22,802 nucleotides of DNA, taken from Candidatus Omnitrophota bacterium. GTDB lineage: Bacteria > Ratteibacteria > UBA8468 > MWAK01. Location: the NCBI GenBank assembly GCA_018829455.1, contig JAHJUB010000050.1:1-22802 (forward strand), written 5' to 3'. Shown here in pieces: positions 6,868-14,506 of this stretch; the first letter of the stretch is position 1, and each line of letters starts with the position of its first letter. The translations under genes were made by a program, and so were the position numbers. The notes beneath the pieces are model-generated. The model worked only from the letters and a program-made list of their open reading frames with translations, was not told the origin of the DNA and made no database searches.

Positions 6868-9339
6868 GTTACACCCTTCCATATCCTGCCAGTTCCGGCC
6901 AGATTTCACCGATACCTTCACGGGGACGGAAAGGGGCAGCGCCTTTTCCATCGCATCCTTAACCAGAGGTATCCAGACTTCCTTCTCTGTTTCCGGGATT
7001 TCAAAGAGCAGTTCATCGTGTATCTGTAATATCATTCTACCTCTTAATTTTTGGCTTGTCAAGTCCCGGTCTATCTTTACCATGGCAATCTTGATAATAT
7101 CCGCAGCGCTGCCCTGAATGGGCGTATTCACGGCCAGCCGCTCGGCCAGGAGCCGTTCGTTGGCGCGCCGGCTGTTCATACCCGGTATGGAGCGGCGGCG
7201 GCCCAGGAGGGTGGCGACGCAGCCCTTTTCCCGGGCGGATTCAATGGTCCGGTCAATAAAATCCTTGACCCCGGCGTACTTTTCAAAATAGGCGGTAATA
7301 AAGTTCTGCGCTTCTTCCGGGGAGATGCGCAATTCTTTTGCGAGACCAAAGGCGCTCATTCCGTAAATGATGCCGAAGTTGACGGTCTTGGCGATGCGCC
7401 GCTGTTCGGGGGAGGAAGAATTGAAGAGGATGCGGGCGGTTTCGGTATGGATATCCCGGTCCTCCTGGAAAGCGTTAACCAAAAGATTATCCCCGGAAAG
7501 ATGCGCCAGGATGCGCAGTTCTATCTGGGAATAATCAAAAGAGCAGAGGATATCGCCCGGGTTCTGCCGGCAGAAGGCGCGGCGGATGGAGCCGCCTTCC
7601 GGGGTGGCCAGGGGGATGTTTTGCAGGTTTGGTTTTTCGCTGGAAAGCCGGCCGGTTGCCGCACCGACAGGATTGAAGGTGGTATGGAGACGGTTGTCTT
7701 CTGGGCTGACCAGTTCCGGCAGGGCCCGGACGTAGGTGGAATTAAGTTTGGCAATCTGGCGGTAGTTGAGAATCAGCGGGATTACCGGGTGCAGAGGCAT
7801 TAGGGTGTCCAGGACGGAACTATCGGTGGAGAAACCGGTCTTGGTCTTCTTGACCACCGGCAGTTTCAGGTTTTCAAAAAGGATGATGGAAAGTTGCGCC
7901 GGAGAGTTAAGGTTGAAGGGCTGACCGGACAGGTGAAAAATTTCGGATTCAAGGTTTTTGAGGACTTCATCAAAGTGTTGGCCCAAATCCTGCAGGTAGG
8001 GAATATCCAGGTAAACGCCGGCCTCCTCCATCTTTGCCAGAACCGGCAGAAGCGGCATTTCTACTTCTTCAAATAATTTGGTCAGGTTCTGAGTTTCAAG
8101 TTCGTTTTGGTAGAAATGGAGGGTTGCTTCCGGTTCGGCGGATGGGGCTTGTTTTTCGCAGAGGGCAGCCGCGATGTTGAAATCAAAGAAGGGCGGGGAT
8201 ACATTTACCCCCTCACCTTCATCCTCTCCCCCACGGGGAGAGGAAAGTTGGTGGAGCTTATCTTTAAGGTTGGCGCCGGCCTTGAGAACGTCCGGGGAAG
8301 TTAAAGACGAGAGATATGGTTCCGGATTTTGGAGAAGAGCGCTGAAGTCAACAACTTCCCCCTCACCTTTATCCTCTCCCCGTGGGGGAGAGGAGGGGAG
8401 GAGTAAAAGAAAATCGGTGGCCGGTTCCGCGTCCACTCCTTTTAGTAATTTGCGGAACTCAAGGCGGCGGTATATTTCGGCCAGTTTCGGTTTGTCCGGG
8501 TCCTGGAGGCGAAAGGAGTCAAAATTTAATTCCCCCTCACCTTGCCTCTCCCCGGTGGGGAGAGGATAAATTCGTAGTGCGACCCTTTCAGGGTCGCCCA
8601 AGGTAATTAGGGGAAGGAGGGTAGCGAGCCGTTTGCTTAAAAAAGCCGATTCTTTACCCTCAACCAACTTCTGGCGGACCACCTCGCTGGATACTTCTTC
8701 CAGACAATGGTAAAGATTCTCAATGGAACCAAACCGCTGAATCAGGGAGATGGCAGTCTTGTCGCCGATGCCCTTGACGCCGGGGATGTTGTCAATGCTG
8801 TCTCCGGTAAGCGCCATCAGGTCCGGAATCTTTTCCGGCGGCAGGCCAAACCTCTCCTGCACCTTCTCCCGGTCCATAATTTCGTAGGTCTGGGGGTGAA
8901 AAACCTTAATCCGGTCGGAGACCAGTTGGAGCAAATCCTTGTCCGCGGTAACGATATAGACCTCAAGGCCTTTTTCGGAGCCCATTACGGCCAGGTCCTT
9001 CAGGATGTCGTCTGCTTCCAGACCCGGCTGCTCCAGGATGGGAATTTGGTGGGCGGAAATCACTTCTTTGATTAGTGAAAGCTGGCTTGCCAGTTCTTCC
9101 GGCATTCCGGGTCGGTTGACTTTGTATTCGGCGAAAGCCCGGTGCCGGAAGGTTTCGCCGGGGGAATCAAAGGCGCAGGCGAGGTAATCCGGCGCGGTTT
9201 CCCGGATAATCCGGTTCAGGATATTGAGGAAACCGAGGACCGCGTTGGTGGGCTGACCGTAGGAAGTAGCAAGGCTCTTGATGGCAAAGAACGCGCGATA
9301 GGCGACCGCGTTTCCGTCAATTAAAAATAATTTTTCCAT
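6856..9339 (-). CDS. polA: DNA polymerase I with repeat-laden, degenerate 3'-5' exonuclease domain
   Basis: The 827-residue protein starts at MEKLFLIDGN (ATG 9339); the in-frame extension to 9447 runs through an upstream repeat and promoter. Order: 5' nuclease (about 1-245, with AFDSPGETFRHR, EADD and the GVKGIGDKTA helix-hairpin-helix), degenerate exonuclease region (about 250-420), polymerase domain (about 430-827). Motif A DYSQIEL has D602, motif B KTVNFGIIYG has K651, motif C QIHDE has H774-D775, so synthesis should be intact. The exonuclease acidic residues (FDTET type) are absent, so no proofreading is expected. Four palindromic repeats are translated in frame at about residues 248-269, 314-328 and 365-377. 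The last residues NVGA and the stop come from another repeat. Role: Okazaki fragment processing and repair. Confidence 0.95.
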   Translation of the reverse strand: MEKLFLIDGNAVAYRAFFAIKSLATSYGQPTNAVLGFLNILNRIIRETAPDYLACAFDSPGETFRHRAFAEYKVNRPGMPEELASQLSLIKEVISAHQIPILEQPGLEADDILKDLAVMGSEKGLEVYIVTADKDLLQLVSDRIKVFHPQTYEIMDREKVQERFGLPPEKIPDLMALTGDSIDNIPGVKGIGDKTAISLIQRFGSIENLYHCLEEVSSEVVRQKLVEGKESAFLSKRLATLLPLITLGDPERVALRIYPLPTGERQGEGELNFDSFRLQDPDKPKLAEIYRRLEFRKLLKGVDAEPATDFLLLLPSSPPRGEDKGEGEVVDFSALLQNPEPYLSSLTSPDVLKAGANLKDKLHQLSSPRGGEDEGEGVNVSPPFFDFNIAAALCEKQAPSAEPEATLHFYQNELETQNLTKLFEEVEMPLLPVLAKMEEAGVYLDIPYLQDLGQHFDEVLKNLESEIFHLSGQPFNLNSPAQLSIILFENLKLPVVKKTKTGFSTDSSVLDTLMPLHPVIPLILNYRQIAKLNSTYVRALPELVSPEDNRLHTTFNPVGAATGRLSSEKPNLQNIPLATPEGGSIRRAFCRQNPGDILCSFDYSQIELRILAHLSGDNLLVNAFQEDRDIHTETARILFNSSSPEQRRIAKTVNFGIIYGMSAFGLAKELRISPEEAQNFITAYFEKYAGVKDFIDRTIESAREKGCVATLLGRRRSIPGMNSRRANERLLAERLAVNTPIQGSAADIIKIAMVKIDRDLTSQKLRGRMILQIHDELLFEIPETEKEVWIPLVKDAMEKALPLSVPVKVSVKSGRNWQDMEGCNVGA
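8208..8245 (-). repeat. In-frame CTCTCCCC/GGGGAGAGG repeat inside polA (copy 1)
   Basis: The minus strand carries CCTCTCCCCGTGGGGGAGAGG plus the tail GAAGGTGAGGGG. It is translated as SSPRGGEDEGEG at about residues 365-377, between NLKDKLHQL and FFDFNIAAAL of the degenerate exonuclease fold. Confidence 0.8.
8358..8400 (-). repeat. In-frame CTCTCCCC/GGGGAGAGG repeat inside polA (copy 2)
   Basis: Same repeat as at 8208 and in the same orientation, translated as PSSPPRGEDKGEGE at about residues 314-328, after the strand FLLLL where proofreading polymerases have their first acidic motif. Confidence 0.8.
8532..8567 (-). repeat. In-frame CTCTCCCC/GGGGAGAGG repeat inside polA (copy 3)
   Basis: Translated as PLPTGERQGEGEL at about residues 258-269. 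The tail GGTGAGGGG is read in the same frame (G-E-G) as in copies 1 and 2. It abuts the GTAG palindrome at 8574-8597. Confidence 0.8.
8574..8597 (+). repeat. GTAG palindrome inside polA
   Basis: GTAGTGCGACCCTTTCAGGG and the closing TCGC form a stem-loop with a GTAG foot. The polA strand translates it as GDPERVALR (about residues 248-256). The same sequence is one arm of the pair inside the L1931 intron at 17,499-17,548. Confidence 0.8.
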
Positions 9340-9347
9340 ATGCGCTA

Positions 9348-9408
9348 AGGGGTTTATTCTTTCGCAACCCCTGAGGATATTATACAACTTATAGGATGCG
9401 ATTGCCAC
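9348..9408 (-). promoter_or_regulatory. Candidate polA promoter and 5' leader hairpin
   Basis: TATAAT (9379-9384, minus strand) is perfect. The -35 is weak: GTGGCA at 9403-9408, inside a repeat. The leader of about 33 bases would begin with a hairpin, AGGGGTT/AACCCCT (9366-9372 with 9348-9354), that reaches to within eight bases of the ATG. No Shine-Dalgarno site is seen. Confidence 0.5.
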
Positions 9409-9505
9409 GCCTGCGTGCCGAAACACGGCACTTCGGTGTGCAGGCACGTCGCAAACGACGCCCCTTTCCAGAGCTTTGGAAAGGGCACCCGTCTCGCAAT
9501 AACAC
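9400..9505. repeat. GATTGCCACGCC...CTCGCAATAAC repeat with nested hairpins
   Basis: This part of the 383-bp gap between polA and the next gene holds no gene. Its ends match the repeat family at 4,311-4,453 and 19,865-19,903. Inside are hairpins TGCCGAAACACGGCA-like and CCCTTTCCAGAGCTTTGGAAAGGG. Confidence 0.6.
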
Positions 9506-9507
9506 TA

Positions 9508-9556
9508 CCCCCCTCACTATACCTCTCCCCTCAGGGGAGAGGATGAAGGTGAGGGG
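9508..9556. repeat. Full-length CCCCTCAC...GTGAGGGG palindrome
   Basis: CCCCTCACTATACCTCTCCCC is mirrored by GGGGAGAGGATGAAGGTGAGGGG around TCA. It is the complete form of the repeat found three times in frame inside polA. Confidence 0.8.
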
Positions 9557-9598
9557 TTTAATAACGGTTGAAGTGTGGGGAGGAAAAAAGGTAAAATA

Positions 9599-9690
9599 GT
9601 AGGGGCGCGATTCATCGCGCCCGCTGTAGGGGCGGGGATGTACCCCCCCCCTCGCCCCCCCCTTGTCAGGGGGGATGTAACCCCCCCTAC
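9599..9690. repeat. GTAG palindrome followed by a long GTAG...CTAC palindrome
   Basis: 9599-9622 is GTAG with a GGGCGCGATTCATCGCGCCC stem-loop. 9626-9690 runs from GTAGGGGCGGGGATGTA to CCCCCCCTAC with inner CCCCCTTGTCAGGGGGG. The second unit is nearly the same as that at 14,007-14,070. They fill the rest of the gap up to the next gene's ribosome site. Confidence 0.75.
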
Positions 9691-9722
9691 ATTTTAGGTA
9701 TACAATCAGATGGAGATAACCA

Positions 9723-10961
9723 ATGGGAAGAGTGTTAATTATCGGAGCCGGCGGAGTCGGCGGAGTTGTAACCCATAAGTGCAGTCAGGTGTCGGAGGTC
9801 TTTTCGAAAATTCTTCTGGCGAGCCGGACTCTGGCCAAGTGCGAGAAGATTAAGCAAGAGGTTGGCAGGCTTGCCTGCCGTAGCCTTGGCGTAGGCAGGC
9901 CCATCCAGACCGCCCAGGTTTACCTGCCGAAACTTCAGTGTAGGCAGGTTGACGCGGATAAAAGTGAGGAGGTCGTTGCCCTCATTAATGAGTTTAAACC
10001 GGACCTGGTTATCAACGTGGCTCTGCCTTACCAGGACTTATCCATTATGGATGCGTGCCTGGAAACCGGCGTTAACTACCTGGACACCGCCAATTATGAG
10101 CCGCCGGACGAAGCGAAATTTTGCTACAAGTGGCAGTGGGAATATCAAGAAAGATTTCAAAAAAAGGGCGTGATGGCGCTCCTTGGTTGCGGTTTTGACC
10201 CGGGCGTAACCAATATTTTCTGCGCTTATGCCCAGAAGCATTATTTTGACACCATTGAGTATGTGGATATTATGGATTGCAACGCCGGAGAACACGGCCA
10301 TCCGTTTGCCACTAACTTCAACCCGGAAATCAACATCCGGGAGATTACCCAGCGGGGAAAGTACTGGGAGGACGGGAAGTGGGTGGAAACTGACCCGCTC
10401 TCAGTCCACAAGAGTTTTGACTTTCCGGAAATCGGCGCCCGGGAGATGTACCTGATGTACCACGAGGAACTGGAATCGCTGGTCAATAACATTGAAGGGT
10501 TAAAACGAATACGGTTCTGGATGACATTTGGCGAGCAGTATCTGGCCCACCTGCGGGTCCTCCAGAACGTGGGTATGACCCGCATTGACCCGGTGGAATT
10601 TGAAGGCCACCAGATTGTGCCGCTGAAATTCTTGAAAGCGGTTTTGCCGGAGCCCTCGTCCCTGGGCAAAAATTACAAGGGCAAGACAAACATCGGATGC
10701 CTGATTGAAGGCGTAAAAGACGGAAAGAAAAAGAAGGTTTATATTTATAACGTCTGCGATCACGCCGAATGCTACCGGGAGGTAAAAGCGCAGGCCATCT
10801 CTTACACCACCGGCGTGCCGGCGATGATTGGAGCGATGCTGATGCTGACCGGCGCCTGGCAGGGAAAAGGTGTCTTTAACGTGGAGGAGATGGACCCGGA
10901 CCCGTTCATGGAAAAATTAAACATTCACGGTTTGCCGTGGACTATTAAAGAAATAACGTAG
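9723..10961 (+). CDS. Carboxynorspermidine/carboxyspermidine dehydrogenase (saccharopine dehydrogenase family)
   Basis: The 412-residue protein starts with the Rossmann motif IIGAGGVGG (6-14). It carries the family's INVALPYQDLSIMDACLETGVNYLDTANYE, GCGFDPGVTN and CDHAECYREV blocks. The enzyme condenses aspartate semialdehyde with a diamine and reduces the product with NADPH to a carboxylated triamine, which NspC then decarboxylates. NspC is the next gene, which strongly supports the call. GGAGATAACC precedes the ATG. Residues about 48-60 and 67-76 come from two palindromic insertions (9,864-9,900 and 9,921-9,950), and the stop TAG is the TAG of a GTAG repeat. The core motifs are intact, so the enzyme is probably active. 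Confidence 0.9.
   Translation: MGRVLIIGAGGVGGVVTHKCSQVSEVFSKILLASRTLAKCEKIKQEVGRLACRSLGVGRPIQTAQVYLPKLQCRQVDADKSEEVVALINEFKPDLVINVALPYQDLSIMDACLETGVNYLDTANYEPPDEAKFCYKWQWEYQERFQKKGVMALLGCGFDPGVTNIFCAYAQKHYFDTIEYVDIMDCNAGEHGHPFATNFNPEINIREITQRGKYWEDGKWVETDPLSVHKSFDFPEIGAREMYLMYHEELESLVNNIEGLKRIRFWMTFGEQYLAHLRVLQNVGMTRIDPVEFEGHQIVPLKFLKAVLPEPSSLGKNYKGKTNIGCLIEGVKDGKKKKVYIYNVCDHAECYREVKAQAISYTTGVPAMIGAMLMLTGAWQGKGVFNVEEMDPDPFMEKLNIHGLPWTIKEIT
9864..9900 (+). repeat. Palindromic insertion in the dehydrogenase gene (first)
   Basis: GGCAGGCTTGCCTGCC (9864-9879) is a perfect palindrome, followed by GTAGCCTTGGCGTAGGCAGG. It is translated as RLACRSLGVGR and lies in the loop after the second Rossmann strand, where the family normally has no such residues. 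Confidence 0.7.
9921..9950 (+). repeat. 30-bp palindromic insertion with 6-bp direct repeat (second)
   Basis: CAGGTT occurs at 9915-9920 and 9945-9950. The 30 bp between the copies' starts hold CCTGCC and GGCAGG arms and a GTAG. Removing exactly 30 bp restores the reading TAQVDADKSEEV, as expected for the family. Confidence 0.7.
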
Positions 10962-11007
10962 GGGCTCGATTCATCGAGCCCGCGGGTCGGATAAATCCGA
11001 CCCCTAC
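10958..11007. repeat. 50-bp GTAG...CTAC palindrome pair between the dehydrogenase gene and nspC
   Basis: Two stem-loops, GGGCTCGATTCATCGAGCCC and GGGTCGGATAAATCCGACCC, face each other with GTAG and CTAC at the outer ends and GCG between. The left foot supplies the TAG stop of the dehydrogenase gene. The right foot ends six bases before the nspC ATG, so it replaces the place of a ribosome site. Confidence 0.85.
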
Positions 11008-11013
11008 AAAAAC

Positions 11014-12153
11014 ATGCGCATTCCCTTAAAAAACATCCCCACGCCGTGTTATGTCGTGGACGAAGGACTGCTGGAAAAGAATCTTAAGGTCCTCAAATCC
11101 GTACAGGATAAGAGCGGCGCTAAAATAATCCTGGCGCTCAAGGGCTTTGCGTGCTGGCACACCTTTCCGCTCATCCGGAAGTATTTGGCCGGAACCGCAG
11201 TTAGTTCCCTGGATGAGGCGCGGCTGGGTTTTGAGGAATTCGGCCGGGAGGTACACCTCTGCGGCCCGGCTTACCAGGAAGGTGAATTTAAGGAACTGTT
11301 GTCCTATTGCAATTATGTAACCTTTAACTCTTTTTCTCAATGGCGGAAGTTTAAGCCGTTGGTTAAAAGATACGGCAAGAAGGTAAATTGCGGCATCCGG
11401 GTTAATCCCCAGCATTCTGAAGTTAAGGTCCCGCTCTACGACCCCTGCGGCCGGTATTCGCGTTTAGGGGTCACCGCAAAAGAGTTTCAACCGGAAGAAC
11501 TTGACGGAATATCTGGATTACACTTTCACACCCTCTGCGAATTGAATGCCGACGCCTTGGAGCGGACGCTTGCGGCAATGGAAGATAAATTCGGGAAATA
11601 TCTAAAGGGGATGGAGTGGGTGAACTTCGGGGGCGGGCACCATATCACCCGGCCGGATTACGACGTTGCCAAACTCGGCCGGCTGGTGAAATCGTTCCGG
11701 AAACGTTACGGATGCGAAGTTTACCTGGAGCCGGGCGAGGCGATTGCCCTGAATACCGGGGTCCTGGTGGCGCAGGTTATGGATATCGTGCGCAACGAAA
11801 TGGAGATCGCAATACTGGATACCTCGGCGGTCGCCCACATGCCGGATGTCCTGGAAATGCCTTACCGGCCAGAGATTGTGAACGCAGGAAAGCCCGGAGA
11901 ATATCCGCACGCCTACCGGCTGGCCGGGCTGACCTGTCTGGCCGGCGACGTAATCGGCGACTACTCCTTCCGTAAGCCGTTAAAAGTCGGCGCAAAACTG
12001 ATTTTCCGGGACATGGCGCACTACACCATGGTCAAGAACAATACCTTTAACGGAGTCCGGTTGCCATCCATCGCCTGCTGCCGGCCGAAGACCCGCAAGG
12101 TCCGGGTTGTGCGAACTTTCGGGTATCAAGACTACCGGGATAGATTATCTTAG
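11014..12153 (+). CDS. nspC: Carboxynorspermidine/carboxyspermidine decarboxylase
   Basis: The 379-residue protein is a fold-type III PLP decarboxylase of the NspC family. PLP lysine K43 lies in ILALKGFACW. GLHFHTLCE, VNFGGGHHI, YLEPGEAIA and GLTCLAGDVIGDY follow in family order. It removes CO2 from carboxynorspermidine or carboxyspermidine to give the triamine, acting directly after the enzyme encoded upstream. The start at MRIPLKNIPTPCYVVDE fits the family. There is no Shine-Dalgarno site, because the palindrome pair ends six bases before the ATG, so translation may depend on coupling or on the AT-rich ACAAAAAC stretch. Three bases separate its stop from the next gene. Which triamine is made cannot be told from sequence. 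Confidence 0.93.
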   Translation: MRIPLKNIPTPCYVVDEGLLEKNLKVLKSVQDKSGAKIILALKGFACWHTFPLIRKYLAGTAVSSLDEARLGFEEFGREVHLCGPAYQEGEFKELLSYCNYVTFNSFSQWRKFKPLVKRYGKKVNCGIRVNPQHSEVKVPLYDPCGRYSRLGVTAKEFQPEELDGISGLHFHTLCELNADALERTLAAMEDKFGKYLKGMEWVNFGGGHHITRPDYDVAKLGRLVKSFRKRYGCEVYLEPGEAIALNTGVLVAQVMDIVRNEMEIAILDTSAVAHMPDVLEMPYRPEIVNAGKPGEYPHAYRLAGLTCLAGDVIGDYSFRKPLKVGAKLIFRDMAHYTMVKNNTFNGVRLPSIACCRPKTRKVRVVRTFGYQDYRDRLS

Positions 12154-12156
12154 ACA

Positions 12157-14001
12157 ATGGATAAATTTCTGCCTGCCACGCCGGAAGAGGTCCGGGAACG
12201 AAACTGGGACGCGATTGATGTTTTGCTTGTGTCCGGAGATGCTTACGTGGACCATCCGGCCTTTGGCGCCGCCTTAATCGGCCGGGTGCTGGAAGCCGCC
12301 GGTTACCGGGTGGCCATCCTGGCCCAGCCGGACTGGCATTCCAAAGAGCCGTTCCTCGCTTTCGGCCGCCCGCGCCTTTTTGTCGGAATTACCGCCGGAT
12401 GTCTGGATTCCATGATGGCCCACTACACGGCCAGCGGAAACAGACGAAAAGTTGACGCTTACTCGCCCGGCGGCGCAATTGATTTACGGCCCAACCGCGC
12501 CACCATCGTCTACGCCAACCGCGTCCGGGAGGCGTTCCCCGGCATTCCTGTTTTGCTGGGCGGAATTGAGGCATCTCTACGACGGCTGGCACATTATGAT
12601 TACTGGTCAGACCAGGTGCGGCGGTCAATCCTTCTGGATACCCGGGCGGATTGGATTGCCTACGGAATGGCCGAACAAACAGTCCTTGAGATTGCCCGGC
12701 GCCTTTCGGCCGGTGAACCGGCCGCGGCAATCCGCAACCTGGCCGGTACCGTTTGGATAACCTCAAGCCTCTCCGACCTGCCGGAAGGACACCTGATGCT
12801 CCCTTCCGAAGAAGAGACGATCGCGGATAAAAAGGTATTTGCAGAGTCATTCGGACTCTGGTACTTAAACCAGGACTTTCGCTCCAGCCGGCCAATCGTC
12901 CAACCTTCCGCCAAACGGTTCCTCGTCCAGATGCCGCCGGCTTTACCGCTTACAACCGCTGAACTTGACCGCATCTACAGCCTGCCTTTTACACGGGCAA
13001 GCCACCCGGCCTATAAGCGGATGTCCGGTGTGCCGGCGCTTGCTTCCGTTGAAACTTCAATCACCAGCCATCGGGGCTGCGGCGGCGGGTGCGCCTTCTG
13101 CACCCTGGCCAGCCATCAGGGCAGGATTGTTCAGAGCCGGTCATTGGACTCCATCCTGGAAGAGATGAAAAGAATCTCCAAAATGGACAATTTTCGCGGC
13201 ACCATCAGCGATGTCGGCGGACCGACGGCAAATATGTACGGCGCATCGTGCCGGCGCTTTTCCGGAGCCTGTAACCGCAACAGTTGCCTTTATCCGAAAA
13301 TCTGCTCTTTCTTTAAATTTGACGGCGGGAAACACCTGGAAGCGCTCGCTTCCGGACTGAAAGTGCGGGCCGTAAAACACGTTTTCGTAAGCACCGGCAT
13401 CCGACACGACCTGGTGCTGTCCGACCCATGTCAAGAATACCTTCCGGAATTATGCCGGCACCACGTCAGCGGACACCTGAAGGTTGCTCCGGAACATATC
13501 AGCCGGCCGGTACTGGAAAAGATGCACAAACCGGACAACGAAACGTTCCAAATTTTCCGGGATAGTTTTAAGAAGTCAGCCCGGCAGGCCGGGAAAGAAC
13601 TCTACCTGGTGCCTTATTTTATGTCCAGCCATCCCGGTTGCCAGGTAGAACACATGCGAACTTTACGGGAATACGTCCGGGGTTTCGGCCACTTCCTGGA
13701 ACAGGTGCAGGATTTCACGCCTCTGCCCATGACACTTTCCGGCTGTATGTATTGGACCGGAATAGACCCCCTGACCGGTGCAGAAGTCTATTCGGCCAAA
13801 GGGAAGGAAAAGACGCTCCAGCGAATGCTTCTCCAGCCAAACGCGGCCAGATTTTCCGGTAAATTCTTGAATCGGGGAGAGAAGAAACAGGAAGAGAAAC
13901 GGGGAACCACCAAGAAGTTTGCGCGGCTGGAAAAATTGAAGACCAAACACAAAATAAAGCGCAGAGTTACTGTAGTTGCCGAGCTTGCTCGGCGCGGTTA
14001 A
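12157..14001 (+). CDS. YgiQ-family radical SAM protein
   Basis: The 614-residue protein matches the YgiQ family (UPF0313). The N-terminal part has FLPATPEEVRERNWD and DVLLVSGDAYVDHPAFG, and GGIEASLRRLAHYDYW follows. The radical SAM cluster is C308-x3-C312-x2-C315 in CGGGCAFCTL. HISRPVLEKMHKPD and PLPMTLSGCMYWTGIDPLTG come later. The family binds a 4Fe-4S cluster and SAM, but its substrate is unknown. It sits three bases after nspC on the same strand, and YgiQ genes are often seen close to polyamine genes, so a link is possible but unproven. The last residues, VVAELARRG, are encoded by a GTAG palindrome (13,972-13,993), so the natural C-terminus has been rewritten. Confidence 0.92.
   Translation: MDKFLPATPEEVRERNWDAIDVLLVSGDAYVDHPAFGAALIGRVLEAAGYRVAILAQPDWHSKEPFLAFGRPRLFVGITAGCLDSMMAHYTASGNRRKVDAYSPGGAIDLRPNRATIVYANRVREAFPGIPVLLGGIEASLRRLAHYDYWSDQVRRSILLDTRADWIAYGMAEQTVLEIARRLSAGEPAAAIRNLAGTVWITSSLSDLPEGHLMLPSEEETIADKKVFAESFGLWYLNQDFRSSRPIVQPSAKRFLVQMPPALPLTTAELDRIYSLPFTRASHPAYKRMSGVPALASVETSITSHRGCGGGCAFCTLASHQGRIVQSRSLDSILEEMKRISKMDNFRGTISDVGGPTANMYGASCRRFSGACNRNSCLYPKICSFFKFDGGKHLEALASGLKVRAVKHVFVSTGIRHDLVLSDPCQEYLPELCRHHVSGHLKVAPEHISRPVLEKMHKPDNETFQIFRDSFKKSARQAGKELYLVPYFMSSHPGCQVEHMRTLREYVRGFGHFLEQVQDFTPLPMTLSGCMYWTGIDPLTGAEVYSAKGKEKTLQRMLLQPNAARFSGKFLNRGEKKQEEKRGTTKKFARLEKLKTKHKIKRRVTVVAELARRG
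13972..13993 (+). repeat. GTAG palindrome encoding the YgiQ C-terminus
   Basis: GTAGTT is followed by the perfect palindrome GCCGAGCTTGCTCGGC (13978-13993). The stop codon comes eight bases later. Confidence 0.7.
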
Positions 14002-14006
14002 TGTAA

Positions 14007-14070
14007 GTAGGGGCGGGGATGTAACCCCCCCTCGCCCCCCTTGTCAGGGGGGATGTAACCCCGCCCCTAC
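14007..14070. repeat. 64-bp GTAG...CTAC palindrome after the YgiQ gene
   Basis: GTAGGGGCGGGGATGTAACC at the left is mirrored by the right end ...CCCGCCCCTAC, with an inner CCCCCCTTGTCAGGGGGG hairpin. It is nearly the same as 9,626-9,690. Confidence 0.75.
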
Positions 14071-14128
14071 ATTTAACAGAACCCGGCAAGCCGGGCGACT
14101 ACGAATAACGTTATTACAAGCGTCCAAT

Positions 14129-14170
14129 AAAAAAGCCCCTGACCATTAAAAAATGGCCGGGGCTTTTTTA
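14129..14170. terminator. Bidirectional terminator between the YgiQ and 23S genes
   Basis: TAAAAAAGCCCC and GGGGCTTTTTTA form a stem extended by GACCATT/AATGGCC with one mismatch. There are A-runs on one side and T-runs on the other, so it can stop both converging transcripts. Confidence 0.85.
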
Positions 14171-14187
14171 AACCCGTCACATTTAGC

Positions 14188-14206
14188 AATTTGATCCGTA
14201 GCCAAG
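14188..14206 (-). other. 3' strand of the pre-23S processing stem
   Basis: On the minus strand CTTGGCTACGGATCAAATT pairs over 19 bases, with one G.U, with the strand at 19,706-19,724. Such stems are cut by RNase III to free pre-23S. Confidence 0.8.
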
Positions 14207-14428
14207 CCGCACGGCCTATTAGTACCGGTTGGCTCAATTCCTTGCGGAACTTACACCTCCGGCCTATCTCCAAGTAATCTTCTTGAGGCCTTTAGTCCTT
14301 CAATCTTACGACTGAGAGAGGGAGATCTAATCTTGGGGTCGGCTTCGCACTTAGATGCTTTCAGCGCTTATCCGGTCCGAACATAGCTACCCAGCGATTG
14401 CTCCTGTCGGAACAACTGGAACACCAGC

Positions 14429-14464
<36 letters not shown>

Positions 14465-14506
14465 CTCCCCTTCAAATCTCCAACGCCCGCAACAGATAGA
14501 GACCGA

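Noticed and set aside
7051..7803. A 250-codon open frame on the plus strand
   Set aside because: It is antisense to the well-conserved polymerase domain of polA and has no recognisable motif; a shadow of GC-rich coding.
8208..8597. Intein or intron inside polA
   Set aside because: The extra pieces are 8-15 residues each, palindromic and lack splicing motifs.
9340..9447. Longer polA start adding 36 residues
   Set aside because: The extension reads through the promoter, leader hairpin and a repeat, and polA proteins start at the MEKLFLIDGN-like position.
14070..14200. 5S rRNA or tRNA gene after the 23S gene
   Set aside because: Only the processing stem, a terminator and a repeat are present; no 5S or cloverleaf sequence is visible.
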